Position numbers and translations under genes: made by a program
In this document: piece after piece, positions 1-8,679 of the stretch
Numbering within the stretch: the first letter of the stretch is position 1
Layout: each line of letters starts with the position of its first letter
The notes under the pieces: model-generated
What the model was told of the DNA's origin: nothing
Database searches by the model: none
The model's input: the letters and a program-made list of their open reading frames with translations, nothing else
NCBI GenBank assembly: GCA_052038315.1
Contig: JBQGCF010000002.1
Location: 1-25,766 of the forward strand
Reading direction: 5' to 3'
Length of the DNA: 25,766 nt
DNA from: Iamia sp052038315
Lineage (GTDB): Bacteria; Actinomycetota; Acidimicrobiia; Acidimicrobiales; Iamiaceae

Positions 1-506
1 TGCCCCGCCCCCCGACCGACCCCGTCGAGGACCCCGACCCCCCGGCCGAGCCAGGACCGGGCCCCGACCCGGTCCTCCCGGGCGCCGGCGCCGGCCCGGG
101 CTCGGGCGACGGCTCCGGTCCGGGGACGGGCGCGGGCGCACGCGTCACGCCCGACGGGTCCGGCCCGGCCGGCGACGACGGGCCGATCGGCACCGCCGGC
201 GTGTCCGCCGACCCGACCCCCGACGGCGGACCGGACCTGTCGCTGTTCGGGGGCCAGCCCGAGGAGGACGGCGACGCCGAGGCCCGGCGGGCCACGGGCA
301 CCGAGACCGTCGGCGCGACCCTGGACGTCGCCGGCGCCGGTCCCCGGCCGTTCGCTCCCACACGTGCGCCCCGGCCGGCCCCCCTCGGGCCGTCGGTCGT
401 GGCCGCCGGGCTGGGGCTGGGCCTCATCGTCGCCACCGGCGTGCGCACCGGTCGCCTGGCGGCCAAGCGCCGTCACGTCCCGCCGGCGGCCGGGCCCTAT
501 GGCTGA
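1..506 (+). CDS. C-terminal tail of a membrane-anchored Pro/Gly/Asp-rich protein (5' truncated)
   Basis: The frame is open from the left edge to a TGA at 504-506, so only the last 167 or so residues are present. Most of it is a low-complexity stalk rich in Pro, Gly, Asp and Glu. Near the end comes one hydrophobic segment (GPSVVAAGLGLGLIVATGV) followed by basic residues (RTGRLAAKRRH), which looks like a C-terminal membrane anchor with the stalk outside. No catalytic domain lies in the visible part. The stop overlaps the start of the next gene (ATGGCTGA at 499-506), placing it in the ECF importer operon. From memory of related actinobacterial loci, a prenyltransferase-repeat protein often sits next to the SCO2322-type gene, so the missing N-terminus may be an alpha/alpha barrel. 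That is inference. An internal GTG at 201 is unlikely to be the true start because the frame runs on upstream with the same composition. Confidence 0.6.
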   Translation, partial: PRPPTDPVEDPDPPAEPGPGPDPVLPGAGAGPGSGDGSGPGTGAGARVTPDGSGPAGDDGPIGTAGVSADPTPDGGPDLSLFGGQPEEDGDAEARRATGTETVGATLDVAGAGPRPFAPTRAPRPAPLGPSVVAAGLGLGLIVATGVRTGRLAAKRRHVPPAAGPYG

Positions 507-1215
507 GCGGTCCGTGCGGGCGCTCCTCGTCGTCGCCCTGGTGCTGATCACGACCGCCGCCGCGGCCCGGGACGGGGTGGCCGTCGACGGCGAGCCGTGC
601 GCCCCGGGGAGCGACGGGGTCACCGTCGTCGTCGACCTCCAGGAGCTGGGCGACGACACCGTCCTCGTCCGCTGCGCCCCCGACGCCCCGCCGGACGGCT
701 TCGCCGCCCTGGAGCAGGCCGGCATCGCCTACCGGACCACGGTGGCGTTCCCCGGCTTCGTGTGCCGGATCGTCGACCGGCCCGCCGACGACCCCTGCGC
801 CACCACCGCGCCAGCCGACGCCTACTGGTCCTACTGGCTGGCCCCGGCCGGCGGCGCCTGGTGCTACAGCAACAAGGGGGCGGGCAACCGGACGCCGCCG
901 CCCGGGTCGGTCGAGGGCTGGTCGTTCTCGCTCGACCACGCCACCGACGACGTCCCCCCGCCGCGCCACGACCCGCCCGGCGACCCGGCGGGGGCGGCAC
1001 CGCTCGCCGCCGACGACTGCACGGCCGGGGCGGTCCCGACGACGGGCGCCGACCGGGCGGTGGGCCGGGGCGAGGCGGTGGACGTCGCCGCTCCCGGCGA
1101 CGAGGGGTCGGGCTCGCCGGCCGGGACGATCCTCGGCGTCACCGTCGTCGCCGTCGTGGCCGCCGTCGCCGTCCTGCTCACCCTGGCCCGTCGCCGCCCA
1201 CCCCGTGCGGGCTGA
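499..1215 (+). CDS. Membrane-anchored DUF4430-like (SCO2322-type) protein of the ECF importer operon
   Basis: This 238-residue protein starts at the ATG that overlaps the upstream stop. Residues 1-23 form a signal peptide (LLVVALVLITTAAAA). A compact domain spans about residues 32-146, and a hydrophobic segment near the C-terminus (ILGVTVVAVVAAVAVLLTL) followed by RRR is a membrane anchor. The domain reads as a DUF4430-like fold: a VTVVVDL strand, FAALEQAGI, PGFVCRI, YWSYW, WCYSN and finally GSVEGW. The same domain recurs in the proteins at 4802-7474 and 8748-12776, with four cysteines kept (here about C34, C59, C89, C100). In intrinsic factor and transcobalamin a DUF4430 domain caps the cobalamin held by an alpha/alpha barrel. 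The likely role is an extracytoplasmic ligand-binding or docking partner of the transporter. The SCO2322 family name is recalled, not searched. Confidence 0.82.
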   Translation: MAERSVRALLVVALVLITTAAAARDGVAVDGEPCAPGSDGVTVVVDLQELGDDTVLVRCAPDAPPDGFAALEQAGIAYRTTVAFPGFVCRIVDRPADDPCATTAPADAYWSYWLAPAGGAWCYSNKGAGNRTPPPGSVEGWSFSLDHATDDVPPPRHDPPGDPAGAAPLAADDCTAGAVPTTGADRAVGRGEAVDVAAPGDEGSGSPAGTILGVTVVAVVAAVAVLLTLARRRPPRAG

Positions 1216-2290
1216 CCGGCTGCCCCGGGCGCTGCACCCGGTGGCGTGGTGGGCGTGGGCCCTGGGGCTGGCCACCGCGGCGAGCCGCACGACCAACCCG
1301 CTGGTGCTGGGCCTGGCCGTCGCCGTCGTCGCCGTCGTCGTGGCCCGGCGCCGCACCGACGCGCCCTGGGCCCGCGGCCTCTCCGCCTACCTCGTCCTGG
1401 GCCTGGTGGTCATCGGGCTGCGGATCGCCTTCCGCATCGTGCTGGGCGGCGGCGCCGGCACCCACGTGCTGGCCACGCTCCCGGAGGTGCCGCTCCCGGA
1501 CGTGGCCGCCGGCATCCGCCTCGGTGGCGCGGTGACGGCCGAGGAGGTCCTCGCCGCCCTCTACGACGGGCTCCGCCTGGCGACCCTCCTCCTGTGCGTC
1601 GGCGCGGCCAACCTCCTCGCCGACCCGAAGCGGCTGCTGAAGGCGGTGCCCGCAGCCCTCCACGAGGTCGGGGTGAGCGTGACGGTGGCGCTGACCCTCG
1701 CCCCGCAGCTGGTCGACAGCGCCCACCGGGTCCGCCGGTCCCGCCGGCTGCGGGCGACGCCCCGCCGCCGCCGGCAGGTGGTGGAGCGGGTCCTGGTCCC
1801 GGTGCTGGAGGATGCGCTCGACCGGTCGCTGGCCCTGGCCGCCAGCATGGACGCACGGGGCTACGGACGGATCGGCGCCGTCCCCCGCCGGGACCGGCTC
1901 GTCACCGGGACCCTCGTCGTGGGCGGGCTGATCGGGGCGTGCGCCGGCACCTACGGGCTGCTCGACGCGGCTGCGCCCCGCGCCCTGGGCGTCCCGCTCC
2001 TGCTGGCCGGGGTCGTGCTGGCCGGGCTCGGCCTGGCCCGGGGCGGGCGCCGGGTGCGCCGCTCGGTGTACCGGCCCGACCCGTGGCGCGGCCCGGAGTG
2101 GGCGGTGACGGCCTGCGGGGCCGGGGCCGCGGCCGGGCTGGTGGCGTGGGGGTCGATCGACCTCGACGCCCTCCACCCGTCCCTCTTCCCGCTGCGCTGG
2201 CCCGCTCTGCCGCCGGGTCCGGCGGTCGCCCTCCTGGCCGCGGCCCTGCCGGCGGTGCTCTCGCCCCCGCCCGAGGGGCCCCTCCGATGA
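1205..2290 (+). CDS. ecfT: ECF transporter transmembrane component T (EcfT/CbiQ family)
   Basis: This 361-residue membrane protein has several hydrophobic helices (LGLAVAVVAVVVA, AYLVLGLVVIGL, LVTGTLVVGGLIGA and others). The cytoplasmic coupling region carries the family's SMDARGYGR motif around residue 220, which contacts the ATPase. EcfT joins the ATPase pair to the substrate-binding S component and transmits the conformational change. The start is taken as GTG at 1205, overlapping the previous stop by 11 bases; no Shine-Dalgarno is evident, so translation is probably coupled. It is longer than typical CbiQ proteins (about 250-270 residues) through extra C-terminal helices. Its stop overlaps the EcfA start as ATGA at 2287-2290. 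Family assignment is firm; substrate cannot be read from this subunit. Confidence 0.9.
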   Translation: MRADRLPRALHPVAWWAWALGLATAASRTTNPLVLGLAVAVVAVVVARRRTDAPWARGLSAYLVLGLVVIGLRIAFRIVLGGGAGTHVLATLPEVPLPDVAAGIRLGGAVTAEEVLAALYDGLRLATLLLCVGAANLLADPKRLLKAVPAALHEVGVSVTVALTLAPQLVDSAHRVRRSRRLRATPRRRRQVVERVLVPVLEDALDRSLALAASMDARGYGRIGAVPRRDRLVTGTLVVGGLIGACAGTYGLLDAAAPRALGVPLLLAGVVLAGLGLARGGRRVRRSVYRPDPWRGPEWAVTACGAGAAAGLVAWGSIDLDALHPSLFPLRWPALPPGPAVALLAAALPAVLSPPPEGPLR

Positions 2291-3897
2291 TCCGGTGGAC
2301 CGGGGTGACCGTCACCCACGCCGATGCCGCCGGCCCCACCCTCGCCGGGGTCGACCTGGAGGTCGGCGAGGGCGAGCTGTGGGCGGTGGTCGGCCGGACG
2401 GGCAGCGGGAAGTCGACGCTGCTCGGCACCATCAACGGCCACGTCCCGCACTTCACCGGCGGGCACCTCGACGGCTCGGTCGCCGTCGCCGGCCGGGACA
2501 CTCGGGACCACCCGCCGCGGGAGCTGGCCGACCTCGTCGGCGTCGTCGGGCAGGACCCGCTGGCCGGCTTCGTGGCCGACGTGGTCGAGGACGAGCTGGC
2601 CTACGGGATGGAGCAGCTCGCCCTGCCGGCCGCCACCCTGCGCCGCCGGGTCGAGGAGGCGCTCGACCTCCTGGGCATCGCCGACCTCCGGCGCCGGCCG
2701 CTGCGCACGTTGTCGGGCGGGCAGCAGCAGCGGGTCGCCATCGGCGCCGCCTTCTGCACCCACCCGCGGGTGCTCGTGCTCGACGAGCCGACGTCGTCGC
2801 TCGACCCCACCGCCGCCGAGGAGGTGCTCGCCGCCGTCGCCCGCCTCGTCCACGACCTCGGGGTGACCGTCGTGCTGGCCGAGCATCGCATGGAGCGGGT
2901 CGCCCAGCTCGTCGACCGGGTGGCCTGGCTGCCCGGCGACGGCACCGTCGTGGCCGGCGACCCGGCCGTGGTCCTGGCCCGGGCCGGCGCCGGGCCGCCC
3001 GTCCTCGACCTCGGCCGGGTGGCGGGCTGGTCGCCCCTCCCCCTGTCGGTGCGCGACGCCCGCCGCCGGGCCCCCGGGCTGCGGGACCGGCTGCCGGCGT
3101 CGCCTCCCTCGGTGCCGGCACCGGAGGGTCCCGTCGTGCTGGCGGCCGAGCGGGTCGTCGTCCGCTACGGGCCGGTGATCGCCGTGCGGGAGGTCGACCT
3201 GGCCCTGCGGGCCGGTGCGGTCGTCGCCCTGATGGGTCGCAACGGCTCGGGGAAGAGCTCCCTCCTCTGGGCCCTCCAGGGCTCGGGCGACCGCGCCTCC
3301 GGCTCGGTCCTCACCCCCGACGGCGACCCCGCCGCGCTCGGACCGGCGGAGCGGCGGCGACGGGTCGGGCTGGTGCCGCAGACCCCGTCCGACCTGCTCT
3401 ACCTGTCGACCGTCGGGGCCGAGCTGGCGGCGGCCGACGAGGAGGTGGCGGCCGCTCCCGGGTCGGCGCGGGCGCTCCTCGACCGGATCGTGCCCGGCAT
3501 CGGCGACGACCCCCACCCCCGCGACCTGTCCGAGGGCCAGCGGCTGGCGCTGGCGCTGGCGGTCCAGCTGGTCGCCGCCCCGCCGGTCGTCCTGCTCGAC
3601 GAGCCGACCCGCGGCCTCGACCACGCGGCCAAGGCGCGCCTCGTCGCCACCCTCCGCCGGCTGGCCGAGGAGGGCCGGGCCGTCGTGCTGGCGACCCACG
3701 ACGTCGAGCTGGCGGCGACGGTGGCCGACCGGGTCGTCGTCATGGCCGAGGGCGAGGTCATCGCCGACGGGCCGACGGCCGGCGTCGTGGCCTCCTCCCC
3801 CGCCTTCGCCCCGCAGGTGGCCCGGGTGCTGATGCCGGCACCGTGGCTGACCGTCGAGCAGGTGCGGGCCGCCCTGGCCCAGGAGGCCGCCCCGTGA
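2287..3897 (+). CDS. ecfA: ECF transporter ATPase with two fused ABC domains (EcfA)
   Basis: The 536-residue protein contains two complete ABC ATPase domains in one chain, replacing the usual separate EcfA1 and EcfA2. Domain 1 has Walker A GRTGSGKST (about 36-44), signature LSGGQQQR (about 143), Walker B VLVLDEP with SSLD following, and the switch histidine in AEHRME. Domain 2 has Walker A GRNGSGKSS (about 317-325), signature LSEGQ (about 415), Walker B VVLLDEP with RGLD, and ATHD. Both sites look catalytically intact. ATP hydrolysis on the cytoplasmic face drives uptake through EcfT and the S component. The start is the ATG in the ATGA overlap with ecfT, and the stop overlaps the next gene as GTGA at 3894-3897, so all three core subunits are translationally coupled. 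Confidence 0.94.
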   Translation: MIRWTGVTVTHADAAGPTLAGVDLEVGEGELWAVVGRTGSGKSTLLGTINGHVPHFTGGHLDGSVAVAGRDTRDHPPRELADLVGVVGQDPLAGFVADVVEDELAYGMEQLALPAATLRRRVEEALDLLGIADLRRRPLRTLSGGQQQRVAIGAAFCTHPRVLVLDEPTSSLDPTAAEEVLAAVARLVHDLGVTVVLAEHRMERVAQLVDRVAWLPGDGTVVAGDPAVVLARAGAGPPVLDLGRVAGWSPLPLSVRDARRRAPGLRDRLPASPPSVPAPEGPVVLAAERVVVRYGPVIAVREVDLALRAGAVVALMGRNGSGKSSLLWALQGSGDRASGSVLTPDGDPAALGPAERRRRVGLVPQTPSDLLYLSTVGAELAAADEEVAAAPGSARALLDRIVPGIGDDPHPRDLSEGQRLALALAVQLVAAPPVVLLDEPTRGLDHAAKARLVATLRRLAEEGRAVVLATHDVELAATVADRVVVMAEGEVIADGPTAGVVASSPAFAPQVARVLMPAPWLTVEQVRAALAQEAAP

Positions 3898-4694
3898 CGG
3901 CGAGCGCGGTGCCGATCGGGCCCCGGGCGGCGGTCGCCCTGGCCCTGGCCAGCGTGGCCGGGCTGGCCATGTTCGCCTGGCCCCTCCTGGCCGAGCCGGC
4001 GGCCGGCGTGGCCCACGGGCGCGACGCCCCCTTCCTCTTCGTCGCCATCCTCCCCGTGCTCGTCGCCGTGGTGGCGGCCGAGATCAGCGAGGGCGGCATC
4101 GACGCCAAGGCCCTGGCCATGCTCGGCGTCCTGTCCGCCCTCAACGCCGCCCTCCGCCCGCTCGGCGCCGGGACGGCCGGCATCGAGACCGTCTTCTTCC
4201 TGCTGATCCTGGCCGGGCGGGTCCACGGCGCCGGCTTCGGCTTCCTCCTCGGCTCGACCTCGCTGCTGACCTCGGCCCTGCTCACCGGTGGCGTCGGGCC
4301 GTGGCTCCCGTTCCAGATGCTGGCCGCCTCGTGGGTCGGGCTCGGCGCCGGCCTGCTGCCCCGGGCCCGGGGCCGGGCCGAGCTGGCCCTGCTGGCCGCC
4401 TACGGCGCGGTGGCCGCCTACGGCTTCGGCTTCCTCATGAACCTGTGGTTCTGGCCCTTCACCCTCGGCACCGGCACCGAGCTCTCGTACGTCCCCGGCG
4501 ACCCCCTGGGCGAGAACCTCCACCGCTTCGTGCTGTACACCCTCGCCACCTCGACGTGGGGCTGGGACACCGGCCGGGCCGTCACCAACGTGGTCGCCAT
4601 CGTCGCCGTCGGCCCACCCGTCCTGGCCGCCCTCCGGAGGGCGTCCCGCCGGGCCTCCTTCGGCGCGCCGCCGACCTTCGGGCCACCCGCTTAG
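3894..4694 (+). CDS. ECF transporter S component, probable corrinoid/cobalamin type
   Basis: This 266-residue integral membrane protein has about six hydrophobic segments, including VALALASVAGLAMFAW, FLFVAILPVLVAVVAA and ETVFFLLILAGRVHG. Two aromatic-rich stretches follow (LMNLWFWPFTLG and STWGWDTGRA). It starts at the GTG of a GTGA overlap with ecfA and is the last gene of the coupled core. S components bind the vitamin and topple in the membrane to deliver it. The size and the set of T, double A and S next to barrel-plus-DUF4430 proteins fit the CbrT-like cobalamin group. The barrel-cap domain is shared with a gene under a cobalamin riboswitch elsewhere in the window, which supports B12 or a B12 precursor. 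The S-component call is secure; the substrate is inferred. Confidence 0.85.
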   Translation: MTASAVPIGPRAAVALALASVAGLAMFAWPLLAEPAAGVAHGRDAPFLFVAILPVLVAVVAAEISEGGIDAKALAMLGVLSALNAALRPLGAGTAGIETVFFLLILAGRVHGAGFGFLLGSTSLLTSALLTGGVGPWLPFQMLAASWVGLGAGLLPRARGRAELALLAAYGAVAAYGFGFLMNLWFWPFTLGTGTELSYVPGDPLGENLHRFVLYTLATSTWGWDTGRAVTNVVAIVAVGPPVLAALRRASRRASFGAPPTFGPPA

Positions 4695-4801
4695 CACTGA
4701 AAATCCAAGGGTCCGGAGGGTGGCCGGGCGCCGGAGGACGTCGGTACCGTCGGCCTCGCCGTGGCCGGGACACGGCGCGGTCCCCTGCCGAAAGCGCACC
4801 G

Positions 4802-7474
4802 ATGCACCGCTCCCCCTCCCGGGTCCTGCTGGCCCTCCTGGCGACGCTCGTCGCCGTCCTCGCCCCCGCCCCCACCGGCGCCCAGGAGCGGGGCGGGCCC
4901 GCCGTCGCCTACGCCACCGCCGCCGATGCCGCCGCGGCCTGGCTGGTCGGCCGGCACGACGCCGGGGCCGAGGACTGGTTCGCCGCCGACCACGCCGACC
5001 TGATCTTCGCCCTGGCCGCCACCAACGGCAGCCGGACGACGGCCATGGCGTCGCTGGCGCGGATGGAGGAGGTCGTCGGGCCCTACATCGACTGGGGCGG
5101 CGGCGCCTGGAACCACGGCGGCACGGCCAAGGTGATGCTGGCCGCCCAGACCCTCGGCGCCGACGTCCACGCCTTCGGCGGCCACGACCTCGAGGCGATC
5201 CTGCGGGACGCCCTCGTCACCACCGGGCCCGACACCGGCCGGGTCGGCGACGTCGGCGTCTTCAACCAGGCCCTGATCGTCATGGCCCTGACCCGCACGA
5301 CCGGGGGCGCCCCGGCCACCACCGGTGCGTGGCTGGCGTCGCGGCAGTGCCCCGACGGCGGCTTCTCGTGGGGCCCGTGCGACCAGGCCGACGCCGACCA
5401 CACCGGCATCGCCGCCCAGGCCCTCCTCGCCGTGGGCCGGACCGCCGACGCCGACGAGGCCCTCGACTGGCTGGAGGGCCACCAGAGCCCCGACGGCGGC
5501 TTCGGCGCCTCCAGCTCGCCCGGCGACCCCAACACCAACTCGACCGGGCTCGCCGTGCAGGCCCTCCGGGCCGGAGGCCGCAGCGCGGCGGTGGTCGACG
5601 CCGGCGCCGAGTACGTCCACTCGGTGCGGAGGACGACCGGACCCGACGCCGGGGCGATCCCGTGGAAGGGCGACGTCGACGGCGACCTCTTCCTGGCCAC
5701 GACCCAGGCGGTGCTGGCGTGGGGCGCGCCGACCTACGCCGAGCTGGCCTTCCCCACGATCGTCGGCGAGCCGTGCCCGCCGGCCCAGGGCGTGACCGTC
5801 GTGCTCGACCTGGCCCACTTCGACGACACCGTCCGGCTCGGGTGCGCACCGGGGGCCCAGGCCAGCGGCACGACCGCCGTGCAGGGCGCCGGGTTCGCCA
5901 TCGGCTGGCACCCGCAGCACCCGGGCGGCGCGCCCGGCCTGGGCGGTGCGGTGTGCCGGCTCGAGGGCCATCCGGCCGCCGGCTACCCGGCCTGCTGGTT
6001 CACCGGCTTCTGGTCGTACTGGCACGCCCGCCCCGACGCCCAGTGGGTGTTCAGCAACTGCGGGATCGACAACCGCACGCCCCGCCAGGGCTCGGTCGAG
6101 GGCTGGCGCTACGAGCCGGACGTGGCGAACCACGACGCCGGCCCGCCGCTGGTCGACGCCCGCTTCCCGCGCGTCGCCGTCACCGCGCCCGAGCACCTGG
6201 AGCCGGGCGAGACGGCCACCATCGCCGTCACCGTCGACCGCACCGCGCCCCGGGTCGCGCCGGGCCCGGGCGAGCAGCCCGAGCCGTGCCACCTGCCCCC
6301 CGAGACCGGGCCGGAGGCGTACACGCCGACGATCACCGGGCCGGTCCCCGACGGGCTGGTCGAGATCCGGGTCGACGGCGTCGCCCGGGGCGCACCGGTC
6401 GCCGTCGAGGACGGCAGGGTCTCGGTGTCCGCCGTGCTCCCGGACGGCGCGCACGACGTGACCGCCCACTTCCTCGGCACCGCCACCGACCTGCCCTCGC
6501 CCTCGGCGGCCTCGCCCGTCCTCGTCGCCCCGCCGACCACGACGACGCTCGCCGCCGACCCGACCACCGTCGCCCAGGGCGACGACGTCACCTTCACCGC
6601 CACGGTCGCCGGCGCCGGGATCGCCGGGGGCGCCGGGGGCGCCGGGGGCGCTTACCGGGGCGCGGTCGAGCTCCGGGTCGGCGACGAGCCCCTGGGCGAC
6701 CCCGTCGCCGTCGACGCCTCGGGCCGGGCCACCGTCACCACGTCCTTCGACGCCGTCGGCCCGGTCGCCGTCACCGCCCGCTACCTCGGCTCGGCCGCCG
6801 GCCTCCCGTCGACGTCGGATCCGGTCACCGTGACCGTCGAGGAGGGCGCGGTCACCCGGCTCGTCCGCGACCTCTACGACGCCGTCCTCGGCCGCCAGCC
6901 CAGCCCCGGCGACCTCGACTACTGGGTCGGCCGCTTCCAGGGCGGCACCGCCCCGGCCCGGCTGGCCGAGACCCTGGCCCGCACCCGCGAGGGCTGGTCG
7001 CAGGTCGTACGCCAGCACTACCGCCTGGCCCTCGACCGGGAGGGCGAACCCGGCGGCGTCCGCTACTGGACCGACGTCCTCCAGCGCAGCGACCGGCCCG
7101 ACACCCTGCTGACCGACCTGTTCGCCAGCCCCGAGGTCTTCACCGGCCGGGGCGACGGGACCAACGCCGGCTTCTTCACCTACCTCTACGACCGGGTCCT
7201 CGACCGGGCGCCCGACCGCGGCGGCCTGGCCTACTGGGTCGACCGGCTCGACGCGTGGCCCGGCCAGGCCAGCATCGGCCGCAAGAGCGCCGCCCGGGCC
7301 CTCGTCTTCACCCCGGAGGCCGTCACCCGCCAGGTCCAGGCCAACCACGAGGCCGTCTGCGGCGCCCCCGCCACCGGCGCCGCCCTGACCCGGCTCACCG
7401 CCGCCTTCACCGCCTCCCGCCTCAACCCCTCCACCCTGCGAGCCGCCATCGTCATCCGCGGCTGCCCCGGTTGA
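4802..7474 (+). CDS. Secreted alpha/alpha-barrel plus DUF4430-like protein with Ig-like and DUF4214 domains (intrinsic-factor-like)
   Basis: This 890-residue protein has a signal peptide (residues 1-25, ending APTGAQ). An alpha/alpha-toroid region follows (about 30-318) with prenyltransferase-type repeats (QCPDGGFSWG, QSPDGGFGAS) and glycine-rich turns. A DUF4430-like domain occupies about 322-440 (YPACW, FWSYW, GSVEGW). Then come Ig-like repeats (about 460-680, including Big_3_5-style VTARYLGSA) and two DUF4214 units (about 684 and 790 onward, LYDAVLGRQPS and LYDRVLDRAPD). No DxDD or similar cyclase acid motif is seen, so it is unlikely to be a terpene cyclase. Barrel plus DUF4430 is the layout of transcobalamin and intrinsic factor, and the gene lies 107 bases after the ECF S component. 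The inferred role is surface capture of a corrinoid for that transporter. ATG at 4802 is chosen for the signal peptide; no strong Shine-Dalgarno precedes it. Confidence 0.85.
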   Translation: MHRSPSRVLLALLATLVAVLAPAPTGAQERGGPAVAYATAADAAAAWLVGRHDAGAEDWFAADHADLIFALAATNGSRTTAMASLARMEEVVGPYIDWGGGAWNHGGTAKVMLAAQTLGADVHAFGGHDLEAILRDALVTTGPDTGRVGDVGVFNQALIVMALTRTTGGAPATTGAWLASRQCPDGGFSWGPCDQADADHTGIAAQALLAVGRTADADEALDWLEGHQSPDGGFGASSSPGDPNTNSTGLAVQALRAGGRSAAVVDAGAEYVHSVRRTTGPDAGAIPWKGDVDGDLFLATTQAVLAWGAPTYAELAFPTIVGEPCPPAQGVTVVLDLAHFDDTVRLGCAPGAQASGTTAVQGAGFAIGWHPQHPGGAPGLGGAVCRLEGHPAAGYPACWFTGFWSYWHARPDAQWVFSNCGIDNRTPRQGSVEGWRYEPDVANHDAGPPLVDARFPRVAVTAPEHLEPGETATIAVTVDRTAPRVAPGPGEQPEPCHLPPETGPEAYTPTITGPVPDGLVEIRVDGVARGAPVAVEDGRVSVSAVLPDGAHDVTAHFLGTATDLPSPSAASPVLVAPPTTTTLAADPTTVAQGDDVTFTATVAGAGIAGGAGGAGGAYRGAVELRVGDEPLGDPVAVDASGRATVTTSFDAVGPVAVTARYLGSAAGLPSTSDPVTVTVEEGAVTRLVRDLYDAVLGRQPSPGDLDYWVGRFQGGTAPARLAETLARTREGWSQVVRQHYRLALDREGEPGGVRYWTDVLQRSDRPDTLLTDLFASPEVFTGRGDGTNAGFFTYLYDRVLDRAPDRGGLAYWVDRLDAWPGQASIGRKSAARALVFTPEAVTRQVQANHEAVCGAPATGAALTRLTAAFTASRLNPSTLRAAIVIRGCPG
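6623..6649 (+). repeat. Three tandem copies of a 9-bp unit
   Basis: The unit GCCGGGGGC is repeated three times in frame, encoding a Gly-Gly-Ala linker inside an Ig-like domain of the barrel protein. Whole-codon unit length means slippage here would change linker length without a frameshift. Confidence 0.7.
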
Positions 7475-7490
7475 CCGCGTCCTCGTCCCG

Positions 7491-8666
7491 CTACGGCATG
7501 GTGCGTCGCACGAACCGGTCGAACATCGGCACCGTGAACGCGATCGCACCGTGCCGTGGCGCGTACACCAGCCCGCGCTTGATCAAGCTGTCGCGCACCG
7601 GTGCGGTCTGGGTGGTCCGTCGTCCGAGGGCGGCGGACACCTCGCCCGAGCGACGAGGATCGGGTCCGGGGAGGCCGGCCATGGCCCGCAGGTACTCACG
7701 CTCCGCGTCGGTGGTCTTGTCGATGCGCGCCCGGAAGAACCCCCCGTCGAGCTCCTCCCGAGCCAGCTGGACGGCGACACCGACGTCGCCGACGGTGATC
7801 GTCGGCCCCGGTGAGACGTCCCAGGACTGCTTCCCGAGCTCCTGGAGGAAGTACGGGTAGCCCTCCGCCTCGGCGATCACGACGTCGACCGCGGCGGGCT
7901 CCCAGGACGCCCCCTCGGCCTCGACCGGCGCGACGAGCGCGGTCCGGGCATCGTCGTCGGACAGCGAGCCGACCACGACGTAGCGGAACAGGCGCTCCGC
8001 GTACGACCGGGCCTCGCCCGCCAGCCCCGGGAGCGACGGGAGCCCGGCGCCGGCGACGAGGAGCGGCAGACCGAGCTGCGAGACCCGGTGCAGGCCCACG
8101 ATGAGCGCGCTGAGCTCGTCCTTGGACACGTACTGGAGCTCGTCGATCGTGAGGAGGACGCCCGTGCCGGCGTCACGAGCCGTCTCGCCGACCTCGCGGA
8201 GCACCCCACCCAGGTCACCGTCGAGGTCGCCCGAGTCGGCCACGCCCTCCCGGGGCTCGAGGTCGATCGTCAGGGTCGTGCCGTCGCCCGTCGGCACGTG
8301 GACCTTCACGAACGTCCGCAGCGCACCGAGGGCGAGGTGGGCCCGTTCCTTGACCCTCTCCCGTCGGCTGAGCTGGAGGAGCACCCGGCGGGACAGCGTG
8401 GCCACGGCCTTCGCCACCCGGGTGGCCTCGGTGGCCTCCAGGTGCTCGTGCAGCCATCCGTGGTGCTCGGCCGTCCGCCCGATCTCGTTGAGCAGGACCG
8501 TCTTCCCGACCCCCCGCAGGCCCGTGAGCAGCACGCTCCGCTCGAAGCGACCGAGGTCCATCCGCTGGACGGCGATCGACATCGCCTCCAGCTCCGCATC
8601 GCGTCCGACGAGCATCGGCGGGCGTGCCCCTGCGCCGGGCGTGAAGGGGTTCCTGACCCGATCCAT
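7491..8666 (-). CDS. Stand-alone P-loop/AAA ATPase with C-terminal winged-helix-like region
   Basis: This 391-residue protein has Walker A GLRGVGKT (about 49-56) and Walker B VLLTIDELQ (about 170-178). The LVGRDAELEAM lead-in is typical of the AAA_16/archaeal-type ATPase group (COG1672-like). The C-terminal part, with EREYLRAMAG, RRSGEVSAALGR and APVRDSLIKRGLVYAP, looks like a winged helix that could bind DNA. The start is the ATG at 8666. A TATCAT box lies 7 bases upstream, so the mRNA is probably leaderless. The box sits inside one arm of a long inverted repeat, which suggests autoregulation. The gene converges on the + strand barrel protein with only 16 bases between stops and shares no obvious function with its neighbours. 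It may be mobile or part of a stress or defence function, but nothing in the sequence proves either. Confidence 0.85.
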   Translation of the reverse strand: MDRVRNPFTPGAGARPPMLVGRDAELEAMSIAVQRMDLGRFERSVLLTGLRGVGKTVLLNEIGRTAEHHGWLHEHLEATEATRVAKAVATLSRRVLLQLSRRERVKERAHLALGALRTFVKVHVPTGDGTTLTIDLEPREGVADSGDLDGDLGGVLREVGETARDAGTGVLLTIDELQYVSKDELSALIVGLHRVSQLGLPLLVAGAGLPSLPGLAGEARSYAERLFRYVVVGSLSDDDARTALVAPVEAEGASWEPAAVDVVIAEAEGYPYFLQELGKQSWDVSPGPTITVGDVGVAVQLAREELDGGFFRARIDKTTDAEREYLRAMAGLPGPDPRRSGEVSAALGRRTTQTAPVRDSLIKRGLVYAPRHGAIAFTVPMFDRFVRRTMP

Positions 8667-8673
8667 CGGGCCG

Positions 8674-8679
8674 ATGATA
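8674..8679 (-). promoter_or_regulatory. Probable -10 box of the AAA ATPase gene
   Basis: TATCAT on the minus strand matches TATAAT at five of six positions and ends 7 bases before the ATG at 8666, consistent with a leaderless transcript. No good -35 was found at 16-18 bases. It lies mostly within the left arm of the inverted repeat. Confidence 0.45.

Noticed and set aside
4695..4801. Possible riboswitch or promoter ahead of the operon's barrel-cap gene
   Set aside because: The 107-bp gap contains a small CGGTACCG palindrome but no B12 box, no CGCAACnGT core, no clear promoter and no T-run terminator.
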